Assembly (NCBI GenBank): GCA_014871385.1
Contig: CM026421.1
Coordinates: forward strand, 24,521,752-24,585,751
Origin: Ceratodon purpureus
Lineage: Eukaryota; Streptophyta; Bryopsida; Pseudoditrichales; Ditrichaceae
Length of the DNA: 64,000 nucleotides
Reading direction: 5' to 3'
Notes under the pieces: generated by a model
Told to the model about the DNA's origin: nothing
The model's database searches: none
Seen by the model: the letters and a program-made list of their open reading frames with translations, nothing else
Made by a program: the position numbers and the translations under genes
Part shown: positions 35,701-49,599 of the stretch, in pieces
How the letters are laid out: each line of letters begins with the position of its first letter
Position numbering within the stretch: position 1 is the stretch's first letter

Positions 35701-37156
35701 CAGCTTAGTAGGTTTCATGCTTCCCAGAAGTCTGTATTCTAATAGAATGGTTTGAAGCGTTCTTGTCTGCAGTACTCTTCCTCTCTTGCTTAGATTTTTC
35801 TCTACCTTTTCGAGATTCAGGCTGGATTGATTTCTTCAGGTTATAAGGCTTTGCATCTGATTCGGAGATACAAGGGTTGTCAATCTTGAAAGTTCATTGG
35901 CAGTTCACTGTTAGACGTCTTGTGCTGATTGCTCTTGTATTGTCTTCAACGTGCGAAGCTGACATCTTTTAAGATTTTTGAGCTCTCTGATGTGAAGGTC
36001 AGAGCAGCGCCGCTGAGAAGATTCCTTCTACTCACAGGGATCCTTGTCCCATTTACATGAGAGTAAGATAGCATCTGCTCATAGTTGTATGTTTGGTGCA
36101 ATGTAGCAAGTACTGAGCAATATAGATTCAGCTGTCGACCATGTTATTTGAACCTCTTACTAAAGCATGTAAGTAGATAAAGCTTCCTGTGTCCTGCAGA
36201 ACTGTTGTTTTAGGATGACTTGATCAGTCAGAATACTATTGCACAAGCCGGTTGTTGTGAGCTTGAGCCGAGGGTGCCGAAGTGTGGTTAAAGTGTTTTT
36301 GTGGTCTTAAAATGCGAAAGTATGGGCTGAATGTTGCTTGCACCTAGGAGTCATAAGGATAATTGTGTGTTGGCTTCGTTTCAGATCGCACCTACTAACA
36401 CGTAACTCTGAACATGAGGTTGGTGTGGCCTCACACATGTGCACCTATTTTGGGATCAGGACTTGGATCTCGGATGAGATGAGTGAGGTTTTGGAAATAG
36501 AGCACGAAGAAGGTGGTCCCCGAATATTGATTTTCAGTATTATTCTTGCATATGCGTCTTGGTGAATTAGGCCATGTGTACTGCTGGTGTGCAGTAATAC
36601 GGCGAAACTGTCAGTCTGTTCGGTGCAAGGGTTTATCGTGTACTTCGCAGGTGACTGATCCATACTCTGATCCCTTATGTGGAGCTCATGAATTCTCTTC
36701 GTATACAGTTCGAAGTGTATACCTGTGTCAACATAATGGTTATAATCACTCATTTTTTTATGCGAACACTTATTTTCCGTTTTAGTTTATAACGTCGGGG
36801 ATTTTCACCAGGGTCGGTTATGAGAGCGGCGATTGGATGCATGTGAAACCTCTAACTATTCATGCCACTTTATTAATTGCAGCTTTTTCGTAGGATGCAA
36901 GCGGGCGGAAAAATTTCTGTCGAAGAGCTAAAGAAAAGTACAGCTGCAGCCTACCGTAGCCACATTCTTGAGGAACTAGATCTAAGAGGAAGTCTTATAT
37001 CGCAGGGCTGCTGGAAAATACATCGGAGATCGGCATCAGGAAAGGAGGTGCAGATCAAAGCTAGGTGATGAGGCATCGACGTGGACGCTGAGGAGGGGAT
37101 TGTAATTCGTTTCCAGCAGTATTCCTGACAAACTAGTTCAGCAGGGCTGCGACGCC
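35701..37156 (+). promoter_or_regulatory. putative spliced 5' leader of ROCO gene B
   Basis: Very similar to 13.76-15.445 kb but with a single copy of the 199-bp unit. An open 57-aa uORF-like frame starts at ATG 36895, just after a TTAATTGCAG acceptor, and ends at about 37068. The same frame is truncated in copy A. Confidence 0.4.
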
Positions 37157-40100
37157 ATGGCGGGGTCATCTCCAGGCACATCCGTAAAGCCCCCCTCGCT
37201 GGGTGGGGAGAGGAGCGGTGCACGTGAAGCATGTCCTTCTCCGTGCAACCGGGGATGTGCACCGTTCGAGTGCACTTTCCAGTTGCCCAAATCAATTCGT
37301 ATTTCCGAAACGCGGCACTGGTTGGTGGAATATATGAAGATCAGATGGACTGACGAGGTGGGGAATAAGAAGGAGAACAGTACCCTTTCAAATTCTGAAG
37401 AGGGTAAAAAGAAGAATGAGAATCTAGAGGTGATGGCTAAAGACTGGAATGGCGATTATGGGAAGGTGTTTGAGCTCTCCTTGAGTAATTTTGTGCGCAC
37501 GATTTCGTCCAGTACACAGGTGGAGGAAGTTTCGATAAATCTAGACATGGTCTCTCAAGAGACTTCGAGGGCCTTGGGTGAGTGTATGAAGACCATCCCA
37601 GCTCTCAAGTCTTTGCACCTTGAGAATATCTGGTCATCTAAACTCTCGGTCTCGGATGCAGAAGCCATATTCAGTGCGTTTGGACCACACAGTACTTTCC
37701 AGACGGGCCGCGTTGAATTTTATAATCATGAGCCTACAGAGGCAGCAATTGTAAAAGTGTTGGTGGATGCTTTGCTCCAAAATCAAGTCCTCCGTCAATT
37801 AACGCTCGAATATAGGGGAGGTGGTATATCAAGCAACGAGGGAAGTGTGATGCGGGAGTTGAATAGGTATTTGCAGAGTCCCACCAATGTCCTCACAGAG
37901 TTACATATGGTTGGAGTTGAGGATGGTGAAGTTATACAGCTGGCAGACACACTTGGTCTCAACAAGAAACTTCAACAATTGGTGATAGAGAGAGAAGGTG
38001 AATCCCTCTCCTGTGAAGGTATAGGCAGGATTGGTGAAGCACTGCGCACCAACTCCGTCCTTGAAGAGCTTAATATTGATGGGTACTATACAAGGGTGGG
38101 GGTGGAGGAGATGGAAGCGTTGGTGGGGGCGTTGGTTCCGGATGCTGCCTCTGGACTCCAACCCAACACCCACCTCCACACCCTAAGCTTTGGACAGGTT
38201 GCACTTGAAGGGAGGGAAGGGATGGAGCAGTTGGTCACTTTGCTACGATCCAACACCTCCTTGCTCCACTTGGATTTATTTTACTTGAGCACTTTGAGAA
38301 GAGGAAGTGAGAATGTTGTCGAGTATGCTGAAATGCTCTTCACTGCATTGCGGTTCAACACATCCTTGGAATCCTTGAATTTAAGAGGGTGTGATGAAGT
38401 TGGAGGGAAAGATGTGCTCGGGATGATTATGGACATGCTCTTGCACAATCGATCCTTGAAGGAGATTAAATTGGTATCAACTCGTTTGGAAAAAGATGGG
38501 GATGCGGAGGTTGTATATGCGGAGTTGCGTGGACGAGACAAAACAATTGATGAAGAGGTGGAGAAGGTGATTCAAAAGATGGTTCGTGTGCCTCCAAATT
38601 CAGCACGGGTCTTTCTTTGTGGGAACCCCAAAGGAGGTATTTTAAGTTTTTTTGATTTTAATGTTAATAGTCTATGAAGAGAATGTTGGATATTATTTCA
38701 AATATGTTTTTCATGAAGTAGAAAAAATATTTAGCAATTGATCAATAATTTTGAAAAATTCTATGGAGAAATTACAATGTTGAATAGATTTAATCGAAGT
38801 TGTTATTTGATAAGATTTAATAAGATTTTTAGTATTGAAATTAATTGATGTACATATTGTGAGTTAGAATTGGTCATCTCATCAATTATATGCAAATGTG
38901 ATGTACAATTTAATAAATCCATGTGTGAGAATTTGATGAATGAAATTTTGAAAGTTTTAGTTTAGGTGGTTTGACTTATCTGTGTTAGCACATTTGATTG
39001 TTGTAGGTAAAACAACTCTTTGCCAAAGGTGGATAAATATTCAACCATTGGGGACTACTGGATCCAAGGGTATAGTGATTGATGGTCAATCTAAACTTTC
39101 AAGTCATGGAAGGATTAAGAACCGAGTTAGTTCCTTCATTCCCAAAAGGTTGATAAATAAGTTCACAAAATCCACCAAGGCTACAATACTAGCACCATCA
39201 TCAAGTGACCAAGAGCGAACACAAGGAATTGAAGTTCACAAAATGGTGTGGGAGGATATGAACATTAACCTATGGGATATGGCAGGCCAAGAGGAATATC
39301 ACACTTTTCATGATATGATGCTTCCAAATCGATCTCCAAATGGAGATTGTTGCTTCTACTTCATTGTTTGCAATCCTACAGAAGTTGTTCAAAATCTTAT
39401 AGAGGAAGTGCGAATGGAACACTTGGTGAAGGAGATCTATTATTGGCTTGTTTTCATAGCTTCCAACACAAGAAGGTCCAAATCTTATTTGCCCCATGTG
39501 ACCATCCTCATGACTCATCATGATTTGTGGGGAGGTGACAAAGATAAAGAGAAAATCTTTAGATACAAGTTGAAGGAAATCATCAAAGGGTTGAGGAAGA
39601 AGTTTGAGCTTTTCCTTGAATTTGACAAAGATAAGGAGTTTTTTGAGATGGATAATACAAGAGTACCTTATGATGATGCCACTGAGCTAAAACAACATGT
39701 ACTTCAATATTTGAAGAAGATGTCATCAGACTTGCCTGAAATATTGAAGGCCTCCGTGGATTTTCAATCCACCATTATGAAATGGAGTGGAGATTCTCAT
39801 AAAGAACCGTTTGTGAAATGGGATGATTTCTCCAACTCTCTCTCTCAAGAGGTCATGGAGTTTGGATCCTTGAAGAATGTCGGCAATCAATTATTGGAGA
39901 AGATCAAGAAGAATGTAGCGGAGTCCTTACACAATGGTGGCCATATCATGTATTTTGACGAGATTGATGTGGTGATTCTCAATCCCCATTGGTTTTGCCA
40001 AAATATCATAGGCCACATTTTATACAACTGCTCTAAGTTGAATGACAAAGGTGCCATTGCTGAAGGTGGTATCATATCTCGACAAGACTTCAAGGAACTA

Positions 40101-41972
40101 GTCATAGATGGAGACACAATGTGTGGAGGTCATTTTGAGGAGATATTGAAGATCATGACAAAGCTTCAGATTTGTTACGAAGACAAATCTGGTGATGAGA
40201 AATCTGATGATGAGAAAGCTGGTGATGAGAAATCTGGTGAAGACAAATTAGGTGATGAGAAATCTGGTAATGAGAACATCATGATACCATCATTATTGGA
40301 TGGTAATCCAATTCCAACAAATTGGGAAAAAGTTTTTGGTTCATCACCAAAAGCATACACTTATGTGGGCTTAAGCTTGCAAACAGCAGATGAGAGCATC
40401 ACCAAACTAACACGGGGGTTCTTCCCACGCTTACAGGTTTATAACTCTTCTCTCTTTTGATTTCAATGTTTGCTTGTATCCTGTAATATCAAATTATCAA
40501 TCTCCATAAGATTATATGGCTAGCTGAAGTTTGTTGCTGGTTCCTACCTTGAATCCTCTAAACTTTTGTCCATTCGGTTGCTTATTCTCTGCAATGTCCA
40601 CGTGCAGGTGTATCTGCGCAACAAGTTCCGAAGTCCCAAAACTTACAGGCTTTATTCAAATGCAAAAACCTTGAGTCTGTTTACCAAGGGAATATCGTTA
40701 ATTGTGGATGGTGTTGAGCTTTTCATTTTACTGGACATGGAAGATTCCATCAACATTATCTCACGATGTTGTGGAGGTGGAGATTCTGAGAATCGTCGTG
40801 TGCTTAAGATGATGATAGACTGTGTGAACGATTTTCGACAAACACCAACATTTGGGTGTCCTGGAGTGGTTTTTGAAGAACATGTCATATTCCCTCATTC
40901 TGTGGAGAATGCATTGGGCGCCAAGAAATTACAATGTATATCAAAGAAACAACTCCGGGAGGAAGTGGTGGACAAAGTATTGCGGAGAGGTGATTTTACA
41001 TATGTACGAGATTGGGTCGATGAGAAGGGTGTTTCCAGATACGTAGATGGTAAAGAGCTCTTGGGAGAGAATGAGTGGCGAGCTATTTTGCTGGGGCGAA
41101 TCAAAAAGCTCACGGAAATGGACAAGGATGTGGAATCAGAACTTTCAGCAAAGAATTCAACTGCACCGACCGCAAGCGAACCCTCCAACAGTGACCTTGG
41201 TCGCAATGACTCCAATGTGAAGAGGTTCATAGATGAGAAATTTGGCTCAATGAAGCGGTTGATGCAACACAATCACAAGGAAGTGATGACAAGGTTGGAT
41301 GAGTTGGAAAAGAACATCATGGGTTTCCAAGCGAAATTAACTTCACGAGTGTGTTCCAACATTGACAACTTGATGGAGTGTTTGCTGCAACTGAACAATT
41401 CCGACATTCCCAAGTTGCCATATCTCATGGAGACTGCTAAGCGTGGTGGGAAAGGCATCCTTCTCAAGATGGTACCAGGCCTCAAGTCTTATCAGCTTCA
41501 GTTCATGTGCGAGCACAGGGATGGTTTTCACTATGTCGAGAATCAACCTGGCTGTGAAGTTCAGATTGGCAATGACCAAACGAGGAAATTTGGAATTGTG
41601 ATGTATTGGGGGCTTACCATATCAGTAATGCTGCTGAAGGTGGGAGCTCATGTAACTGCTGGAATGGGGAGTATGGTGCCCGATTGGTCGAGATATTTTG
41701 CATTGGCTCTCGATTCTCCCGGGCTACTCGACCTGGGCCAACCAAGAGGTGACATACTTGAGTGTCTTCCAGAGGAACTGAAGAAGGAGCCACGTATCAG
41801 CGTTAAGGATAATGAAGAAGCTAAAGCTCTGCTGGTTCAGATTTTGAAGAAGAAATGCCCATCTGGTGACATGCAGAAATTGTTCAAATTGACTAAGGTG
41901 GTGTACACAAGTAAGTCCGGCAACAGAGGGATCGCATGGCTTTGTGACAAACACAGAGACATGGGTGAATAA
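37157..41972 (+). CDS. LRR-Roc-COR (ROCO) GTPase, TORNADO1-like, gene B
   Basis: Exons 37157-38636, 39007-40436 and 40608-41972 give 1424 aa, with the same structure and phases as gene A. The order is LRRs (~75-470), Walker A GNPKGGKT (489-496), DMAGQ (584-588), THHD (663-666), COR with MYFDEIDVVILNPHWF, then a coiled coil and conserved tail from about residue 1170. It differs from gene A mainly at solvent-exposed LRR strand positions and in the first ~200 residues of exon 3. Exon 2 carries a 20-codon expansion of a D-E-K-S-G-type acidic repeat inside the COR-coding part. All GTPase signature residues are intact, so both copies look functional. Its specific role is unknown. Confidence 0.9.
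38637..39006 (+). other. phase-1 intron inside the Walker A motif of gene B
   Basis: 370 bp, ~95% identical by eye to the gene A intron, splitting the same glycine codon. Read-through ends at a stop at 38675-38677, giving a 506-aa LRR-only product. Confidence 0.85.
40180..40277 (+). repeat. coding minisatellite (15-bp unit, D-E-K-S-G type) in gene B
   Basis: About six imperfect units of GGTGATGAGAAATCT or GAAGACAAATCT type, encoding an acidic, lysine-rich insert. Gene A has about two units at 18495-18536. The 60-bp difference keeps the frame. Confidence 0.9.
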
Positions 41973-43215
41973 GATGGCTCACTGGCAGGAGGAAGTCGAA
42001 GTGATTAGTGATGAAGAAATCTTTCAGTTATTCCTTCTCGAAGGCACTTTTAGAGAGAAGGAGCTTGATCATAATTGATGATTTGTACTTGTGTTGGATT
42101 GAGGTTTGTAATACAATATCCATGCAGGTTTATCATATCACATGTGTTGGTGAGAGCGAAATCTACTCGATTTTTACATTCTGGTTTCTAAGTATTGCCA
42201 ATGTCTGGGCCTGATTGTTACTATCCTTTATTGACCAAATACTCAACTCGTGAAGGCCGAATATGAGTCTCCATTCCTGTGAACGTAAGGTGGTTATGAG
42301 TGGGGGTAATGATCGGAATCTTTCAAGTATGATCGGCCATTGCTGCAACATTCTACCTTCCAACACGCTCCTGTACTGAATTCTTTGCTGTTTGATGGGT
42401 AGGATAGATGATATGGATCTGTGTTGGTTCTGGAGATGTTGATTTCGGTTAGGTAAATTTTGAGTGTTTGTGCGCTGAGGGCTGTTCAAGGCTGCGGATT
42501 CTGAGTTGGGTTTTGGCAGTTGTTGGCGATCAGTTCATGATCACTTTGGTGTTTTCAGAGGGCTAGGTTTTGTGTTTGTCGCGATCGCAGCTTCGGTTTA
42601 CTTGCAGTCTAATGAGAACTTTCTTTATTCGAGAGTCATGGTACGGACTATGCGTTCGTTTAAATTATTTGATGGTTCCGCTTACTGAACCTTGGAGCAC
42701 TCTCATAGACTTCGTGAGATCTTGAAAGCGCACTTCGGATGCTGCTACCGATGGTGAAGTTGAAATTAGACCGTGAAGTTCTTTTAAAGTACTCTCCCAT
42801 CGCTGCGTCTCCACTGCTCGCGCTCCAGGTCGCACAAACAGCAAGACTACAACCCAAACCAAAAGTAAACTCAGCGTGAGTTGATCTACTCAAGCTGAAG
42901 ACGAAGTGCGTATCCTCAATCGTCCGGAACGAGAGGTTCACGAGCGCCACGAAGAAAGGATGTTTCCAAAATGAGTTCTAAATCTTCTCGGCTCCTTCGC
43001 GAAGTGCAAAATTGAGGAGAGAGCTTCAAGCTCTGATCTGGTTCGATGGAGTTCCAAGCAAACAGCTGCGTGCGAGAATCAAATGCCAGAGTCCTACATG
43101 CATGCAGGATGTGTTCCGAACTTGCTTCAATCAGGAATTCAACGAGTTTGTGATGAGATCGGAAAGGTTCTACTCATGCATCTTACGTTGATTTCATATT
43201 CATGATTCAAATGCT
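41973..43215 (+). other. 3' flank of gene B, no gene assigned
   Basis: Matches 20253-21516 and 21656-21685 of copy A with small indels that break all ORFs longer than ~70 codons shared between copies. Confidence 0.4.
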
Positions 43216-43950
43216 GCGTTCTAATGTTTGTTTGTGGTGCTTCAATTGTTTTCTTCCGGGCTTTTAGATTATAGAATAGCAAAGAAAGCTTTACCTCTTC
43301 CTAGAGGAGATGATGTGATTATCTATATCCATCGATACGTACCAGATTTTTTGTATGAATTCTGGTTATACATGTATGATAGGTGGGTATGGAGGGTTTT
43401 TTTCATAGTTGATTGTGGGTACAACGGCGTTGTTCCTTGTAATAGAATTTGTGAGATTTTTATATGATTCTGTAGATGTGTTGGTTGTTTATGTAATAAT
43501 ATTATATTAGATGTTTTTGAGGATTTCTTTTCTGCGTGAAGCAATCTAGATTTTGATGGTGATATGAGTGAAGGAGTATTTTGAAAATTGTAAAAGAACA
43601 ACATTAACAAGCCATTACATCTCTCTTGAAGCTATATTGATTGTACTAGATATATCAAGTAGATGGAAGATTAATGATACAATACAATACTTTGCAAAAT
43701 CAAGTAGAATTTGTTGAAGTGCGAATGTATTTGTGATAGAATACCAATTTAGTAGTGCCTAGCTGTAGTGGCTTCTACTTTGAAAAGAAAACATTCTTTT
43801 ATCTCTAATATGGAAGGATTAGGAAATTATGAAATTTAAAAGGGAAAGAAACATACTTCTTGTGAGCTGTTTTAAATGATGATTATCTTATTTTGATAAT
43901 TTTTTTTTCTCAATCATTGAATATGATTAGGCAAAATACATTTCAATGCA
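43216..43950. other. ~0.73 kb segment present only in copy B
   Basis: Copy A joins directly from TTCATGATTCA to ATGTATGTTAACAAATTT, with TTCAA(A)TG microhomology at the junction. No inverted repeats or target duplication bound the segment in copy B. A deletion in copy A is therefore likelier than an insertion. It contains no recognisable gene. Confidence 0.65.
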
Positions 43951-46900
43951 CGTTAACAAATTTTAGCATGATCCATTGATTTCAAAGTTACTTCCATGTA
44001 ATTTTTTATATCTTTGGACAAAAGGGAGAAGAAATTGTTGTTAACTTTAATAACAAATTTTTTTATTTTTTTTTTAAAATACTATTTGCCAGAAGAAACT
44101 TGATAAAGTTACATTACTGAAAAAGCATGTTTATGCTAAGTTGTTTTTTACAAAATTTCTTGATATATAAGATATATTGTGGTTGTATAATGATTCCTTG
44201 TGCAGTCAAAAATCAAAAACAAAAATTATCCTTGCAACCCGCTTCCACATCCAAGATTACAATTTTTCCAACAAAATAAAACACCAAATGTATAAAGAAA
44301 AATGATAATTTAATCCACGAACAACAAGTGACTCCTTTATTTGCATGACAACGCAAAGCAACAGTTAAAAACCCAATCTCACAATAAAATTGTACATAAG
44401 AGAGAATCTAAGGAAACAAATATTTGAAACAAAATGCTTTTCTTGGATTCGAGGATAGCTTAAGGTTGTGGATTATTGACATTACTCTTGACAACTTGGA
44501 TGGAAAATGATAAGGTATTATTTTTTGGAAGGGCGAGGAAACATGGCTTGTTATATTTTTGGGAAAGTTCTCGTCCTGGAGCTCCCAAAGATGTATTACA
44601 TCAAAGAATCGAAAAAAATCTCCATGTGTAGTTCCAATATGAAGAATTCAAAACAACATTGTTAGAATATCAGCACACTTAGAATACTTCTTACTTGAAT
44701 AATTTGAAAAACTAAGAGATTAAGAACCCCTTTTGGATCGGAAGACCACATTCATCACCACTAACTTTTGATAATCTATACGAGTCTTAACTCGGATTCT
44801 AAGGTCACTTTGTATGTCCTTTGAATGTATCTATAATTGAAAACACATTTCCTTTTAAGGATTTTTGAGAGCCAAGAGCCTCATGGAGGGGATTGATTTC
44901 AAATTTTGTTTGATAATTTTGATGGAGAATTACAAGATTATTGTTTTTGGAAAATGTGGCTTGTTGTATGTTTTTGGAAAGTCTTCAAGGGTTTATCATT
45001 TACATTTGAGAATAAATATTCGAAGAAAATCTTTATGTGTAGTCTCTACATAAAGAATAAAAACATCAGAGTCTAAATAGAAGCACATTTTTTAGAATTT
45101 TAGGGATGACATATTTGATCACAATGTGTTATTTAATAAGTAAAAGACTTATGAACCAATGTTATGTGAAAAGTGTTAAATTCAAACCTCATTTATAGAT
45201 GTGATATTTCCATAGACAGTATGGAAAGGTAATCCTATTAATATAACCAAGTAACTACAATGTATCTATTTAAATTTCATAAAGATGATATTAGAGACCT
45301 TTGAAAAGATTGCAGAATAATAGTAGTGCAAAGATTTTTATTACATCTTTTCATATCTCTAGAAGATAATTACAAAGTGGATACTTTCATGCAAAAGACA
45401 AGATTTAATTTCAAAGAAGTTACATCTTGTGGAACTTGCTACACTTGATAGACCCCTTTAGGAGTTTCATTGGAAATCATTGTGCTTCCTAAATATCTTT
45501 ACACTTTGTGAATCCCATTTTCACCTCGCGTAATTGATTTGAATTTACGTTACATTTGTATTTGAATTTGCATTATAAAAATAAAGATTATAACTGTTAT
45601 GAAATTATTACCCAACCCCTTGAATTATGCAATATTCCATGGTAAAGCTTACATAGATACACTTAAGAACAGAATTCAACCTTTTCATGCCAGATGTAAT
45701 CTACTTTTGGATGTAAGAAAACTCACTTATCAATGTTGCATCAGTTTAGAATTTTATTTTTAACCCCTAAAGTTCTAAGGGTATTTTTCATCAAAACTGC
45801 CTCAAAACAGCCCCTCTTCAAAGCAAGGTGGATTTTGCAAACTTGGGGTCTTTTCAAGTACATCTAACCGTAAGATCTTGTAGCTTACTTCTATGTCTAC
45901 ATGTCCACCAAATCTCACTCACTCATTCCTCACCAATTGCAAGATCGTAACGTTCAAAGTTAAAATACAAGTTTTTTTTCCCTGCAAAAAAAGGGGACAT
46001 CAGAGTTTTGAAGGCCCAAAAAACCATTTTTCAAAGTAGATATGGAATGAATCTCTCCTTATTATTGTTCCTTAGTGAGTTAGGTACATGTCCGAAAAAT
46101 ATCATATTCAAAAAAGTTGTGGAAGGTTTCCAAAAATTCATTTTCCACTAGGGGGTATGCTGTAAGTCACATACAAAGGCCGTTTTTTGACAAGAAAAAT
46201 AGCATATGAAAAATTCTTGGATTGAAAATTGGAATAGCGGAAACATGCTCTACTGCCTTCTCTATAAATAGAAATTTTTATTTTTGAAAAATATCAAAAT
46301 CTCAATTTTTGGTGGAATTTCAAAGTTTTGTCATTGGGCAGATTTATGCAGTTTTGGGCAGTTTTGGGCAGTTTTGGGCAGAATTTGCTGCATTTGTAGT
46401 GGCTTAGGAAATTTCAGCAGCTGCCCAACGAGTAGCGTTTGACACTTAAACCTTCATAACTTTTGATATCAATGTTGGAATTGGAAAATAAAAATATGCA
46501 CACGGAGCTCTCGGAACGGCACACCCCCATTTAAAATTTCAAAAAATCCCGATTTAAACTGAAGTCGTAGGTACATGCCCAAATTCTAAAAAATGCCTAA
46601 ATGTGGAAGATTGTCCTTTAGGGGTTAAATGTAGATGTCAAAGAATACTCAGTCTTGGATTTGAAAGAGCCTTGGTTAGGAGTTTTTCTCACTTTTTTTG
46701 GTTTTTTTTTTCATTTCTGTTTTTCAAATAAATCTACTAATGTTTTTTCATCTTTATCATTTTCATCCTTTTTTTTAAATTTCTTTACTTCTTACTATTT
46801 TTTTTCCTTTTCTTTGAGTTAAAAAATTTGTCATATGTGTTAACCTTCTACGGTAATAAGTGCCATTTATTATGTAGTCGTATTTTCAAAGACATCGTTC

Positions 46901-49430
46901 TTACGTTCTGGTTTTTAATGGAATTAGGTAAAAAGGTCAATTTTTTGTAAAAGAATTCAATTTTTTTTACAAAATGAATTTTTATTGTTCCTTGCTCACT
47001 GCTTGCTGCTCATAAGATAGCATTGATGAAGTTATAAAGCAAATGAATGTATGAATTATAGCATATAATTTTATTTTTTAAATATTATTATCATAAGCAT
47101 TATTTAAATGTAACTCATGTTCTTTTTTAATGTAGAGATTCAAATTTGCATTATAATCTGGGCATCTATATAATTCTCTTGTTTTTGCTTTTTGTGCTAA
47201 AACACTATAGTAGTATGATTTTTATGAGTTAGTCAAATTTATTTTTAGTTTAGTGCTTTTTGCAAAAGAAAGATCATCCTTGTATATAGTTTGATACACA
47301 TCTTTTCGACATTTTCTTACAGAAATCCTATGAATATTTGAATCAAGATTTAAGACCACAGTAGATTTTGTTAAAATATATGACCTCAGTAACATGATCT
47401 TTAATGTCTACAAATTCCAAAATTGGATGATAGATTTAAGTTCAAGAATCTCTTCATTTTAAAAAGAAATTTATGCATTATTTTATTTCATTATTATTTT
47501 TAATGCATATTAGTAATGTATCATCTTGAAATCAAGATTGAATTGAAGGACCACTTTAAATTGTGAACGCCTTGAAAGGGCAACCACCATTTTCAGACCA
47601 AATTAAGGCAAAAGTGTCAACTGTTAGGCTTAAAATATACATTAAAATACTTCAATCAAGGCCTTCAGCTGGTCATATTTTGAAATCTATAGGTGTAAAT
47701 ATTAATTTGGAACATGCAAAAATTTCTCAATAATAAATTCATTGTTATGTCAAAGTTATCACTGATTGAAAGTCAACTTATGTTGGACCACCACGTGTAT
47801 AGTGCCTATGTTTGTGAAAGGGTTAATTACGAGAGCGGAGCATGAGCATGAGCATGACCAAGCCTTAGTAGCCCATGATCCTTTTCTTCTTTTGCATGTT
47901 TTATTAGGAAAAAAGTCCACAACCTTTAATTTGGCTTGCTTAACATTTAAGGACCAAGTCTTGGTTGAGAAGCCTCAGAAGTTTTGGAGAGTTTTCCACA
48001 CTATAGTGCTAAAATCCCCAAAAAATGTTGCCATGTATGTTTAATAGGAGGAGGTGATGATCTGGTTGGCGTATCCAAAAAAGTTGTCTCTTATGTAATT
48101 TCATTCTATATTAATATACTAAACAAATTTATTTTTTAATTATAATAAAAAAAGGCTTCACCAAATGTGGTTTTAGTTTTCTACACTTATAATGTATTAA
48201 AGAACAAAATTTGATTATAATCAAAGACATTTAAGTAAATTTATTTGTTCTTTTAGTTCAAAAGGTAAGCAATGTCTCACTTAGCATCCGTAATAAAATC
48301 AAGCATTTGATATATGGAACAATTTGATTTCAATTTTTTATTTTTTAAAAATTTGACCTACATTTAGTTGTATAGAGAATTAAATATATAATATTATGAA
48401 TATACTATACTTAAAAACATGCATTATAATGCATGTAAATCCCTAAATTTTAGCATTTTTTTCTTCATCTATAAATGTATTAGAAAATAAATAAATTCAA
48501 TAAAACATTTTTATAGAAAAACATTTTAATTCCATTAAGGACTGCAATTTATTTTTTTTCCATTTTAGGATCATTTTACTTGATTAGAATTAACAAATGA
48601 GATAAACTTTGGAGCTTATAGAAAAAAAAATTCTAATTAGTGTATCAAAAGTGAAACCCTGAGGAAACCATTGTTTGAAGCAATGGCTTTGCTCAAGGCT
48701 TTTGTCTATAGTATAAAGGCCGAGAGGGCAAAATTTGAAAGTTTTTGTCAACTCATTAGTGGGATCCAAAGACTTTTAAACACTTTAAATCTGCCTTAAA
48801 TAGTTGAGAATGCCAAAAATTAACATTCATTCAAAAGATATAATTTAAAAATTGTTTTTGGAAACCATCATTTTAATCCAATTTCATGTAGGTTTACCTT
48901 GGCTATATGTAGTTCAATGGTTGTTTAATCAATCACATCCTTTATTTGAATCTCATATTCAATTTTTATTTTTTTAAATGGCCTTGGAATCTCCAATTAT
49001 TTGAAATAAATTTAGATATAAAGAACAAATCATAAATCACTTCACTGGTTTTGCCATCCAAATTTTCAGAATGATTGAAATATTTTAGATATTTTGGATT
49101 TATCTCTATGTCACATATATTGGAATTGTGTATGCATTACCTCCAAGCACAATCATATTTGAAGAAATGCTCAAAACACAAACACTACATGTGAATCATG
49201 TATAAATTCCAATCTTCAGAATTTATCTTAAATATAAACAAAATCACCACCCACAAAAAATAGCGCAATACCACTAGAAATAAGGCAAATCAATTGCTAA
49301 GACTAGACATTGCACCAAAGATTGAGAGTAGCAAATATGTGGCAGTATGGAAGTAGATAAAACCAACAAAACTCTTTCCTACGTTTTTGAAGCACATAGC
49401 TTTGATACCCTTTTCGTATCAGTTGCTAGA
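43951..49430. other. AT-rich right arm of copy B, no gene recognised
   Basis: Near-identical to 21.69-27.42 kb apart from the two copy A MITEs. It includes the GGCAGTTTTG micro-array at 46334-46382. A 92-aa ORF at 47766-48044 is interrupted in copy A. Confidence 0.5.
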
Positions 49431-49599
49431 ACTTCATCATTTTGCGACCTTTAAAAATTCCAAAAATGGTTCAATACAACTCCAAATGTACTTGATTTCT
49501 TGGGGTCCATAATCTCTAGAATTGCTAGATTCTTCTGTGATTTTCCCACAGCAACTGTACGAAAAAAAGGATCCGAGTGCGACGGAATCTGATGCTGCT

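Noticed and set aside
47766..48044. 92-codon ORF in the copy B right arm
   Set aside because: The equivalent at 25.76-26.04 kb is interrupted, and no family is recognised. It may be an old transposon relic but is not supportable as a gene.
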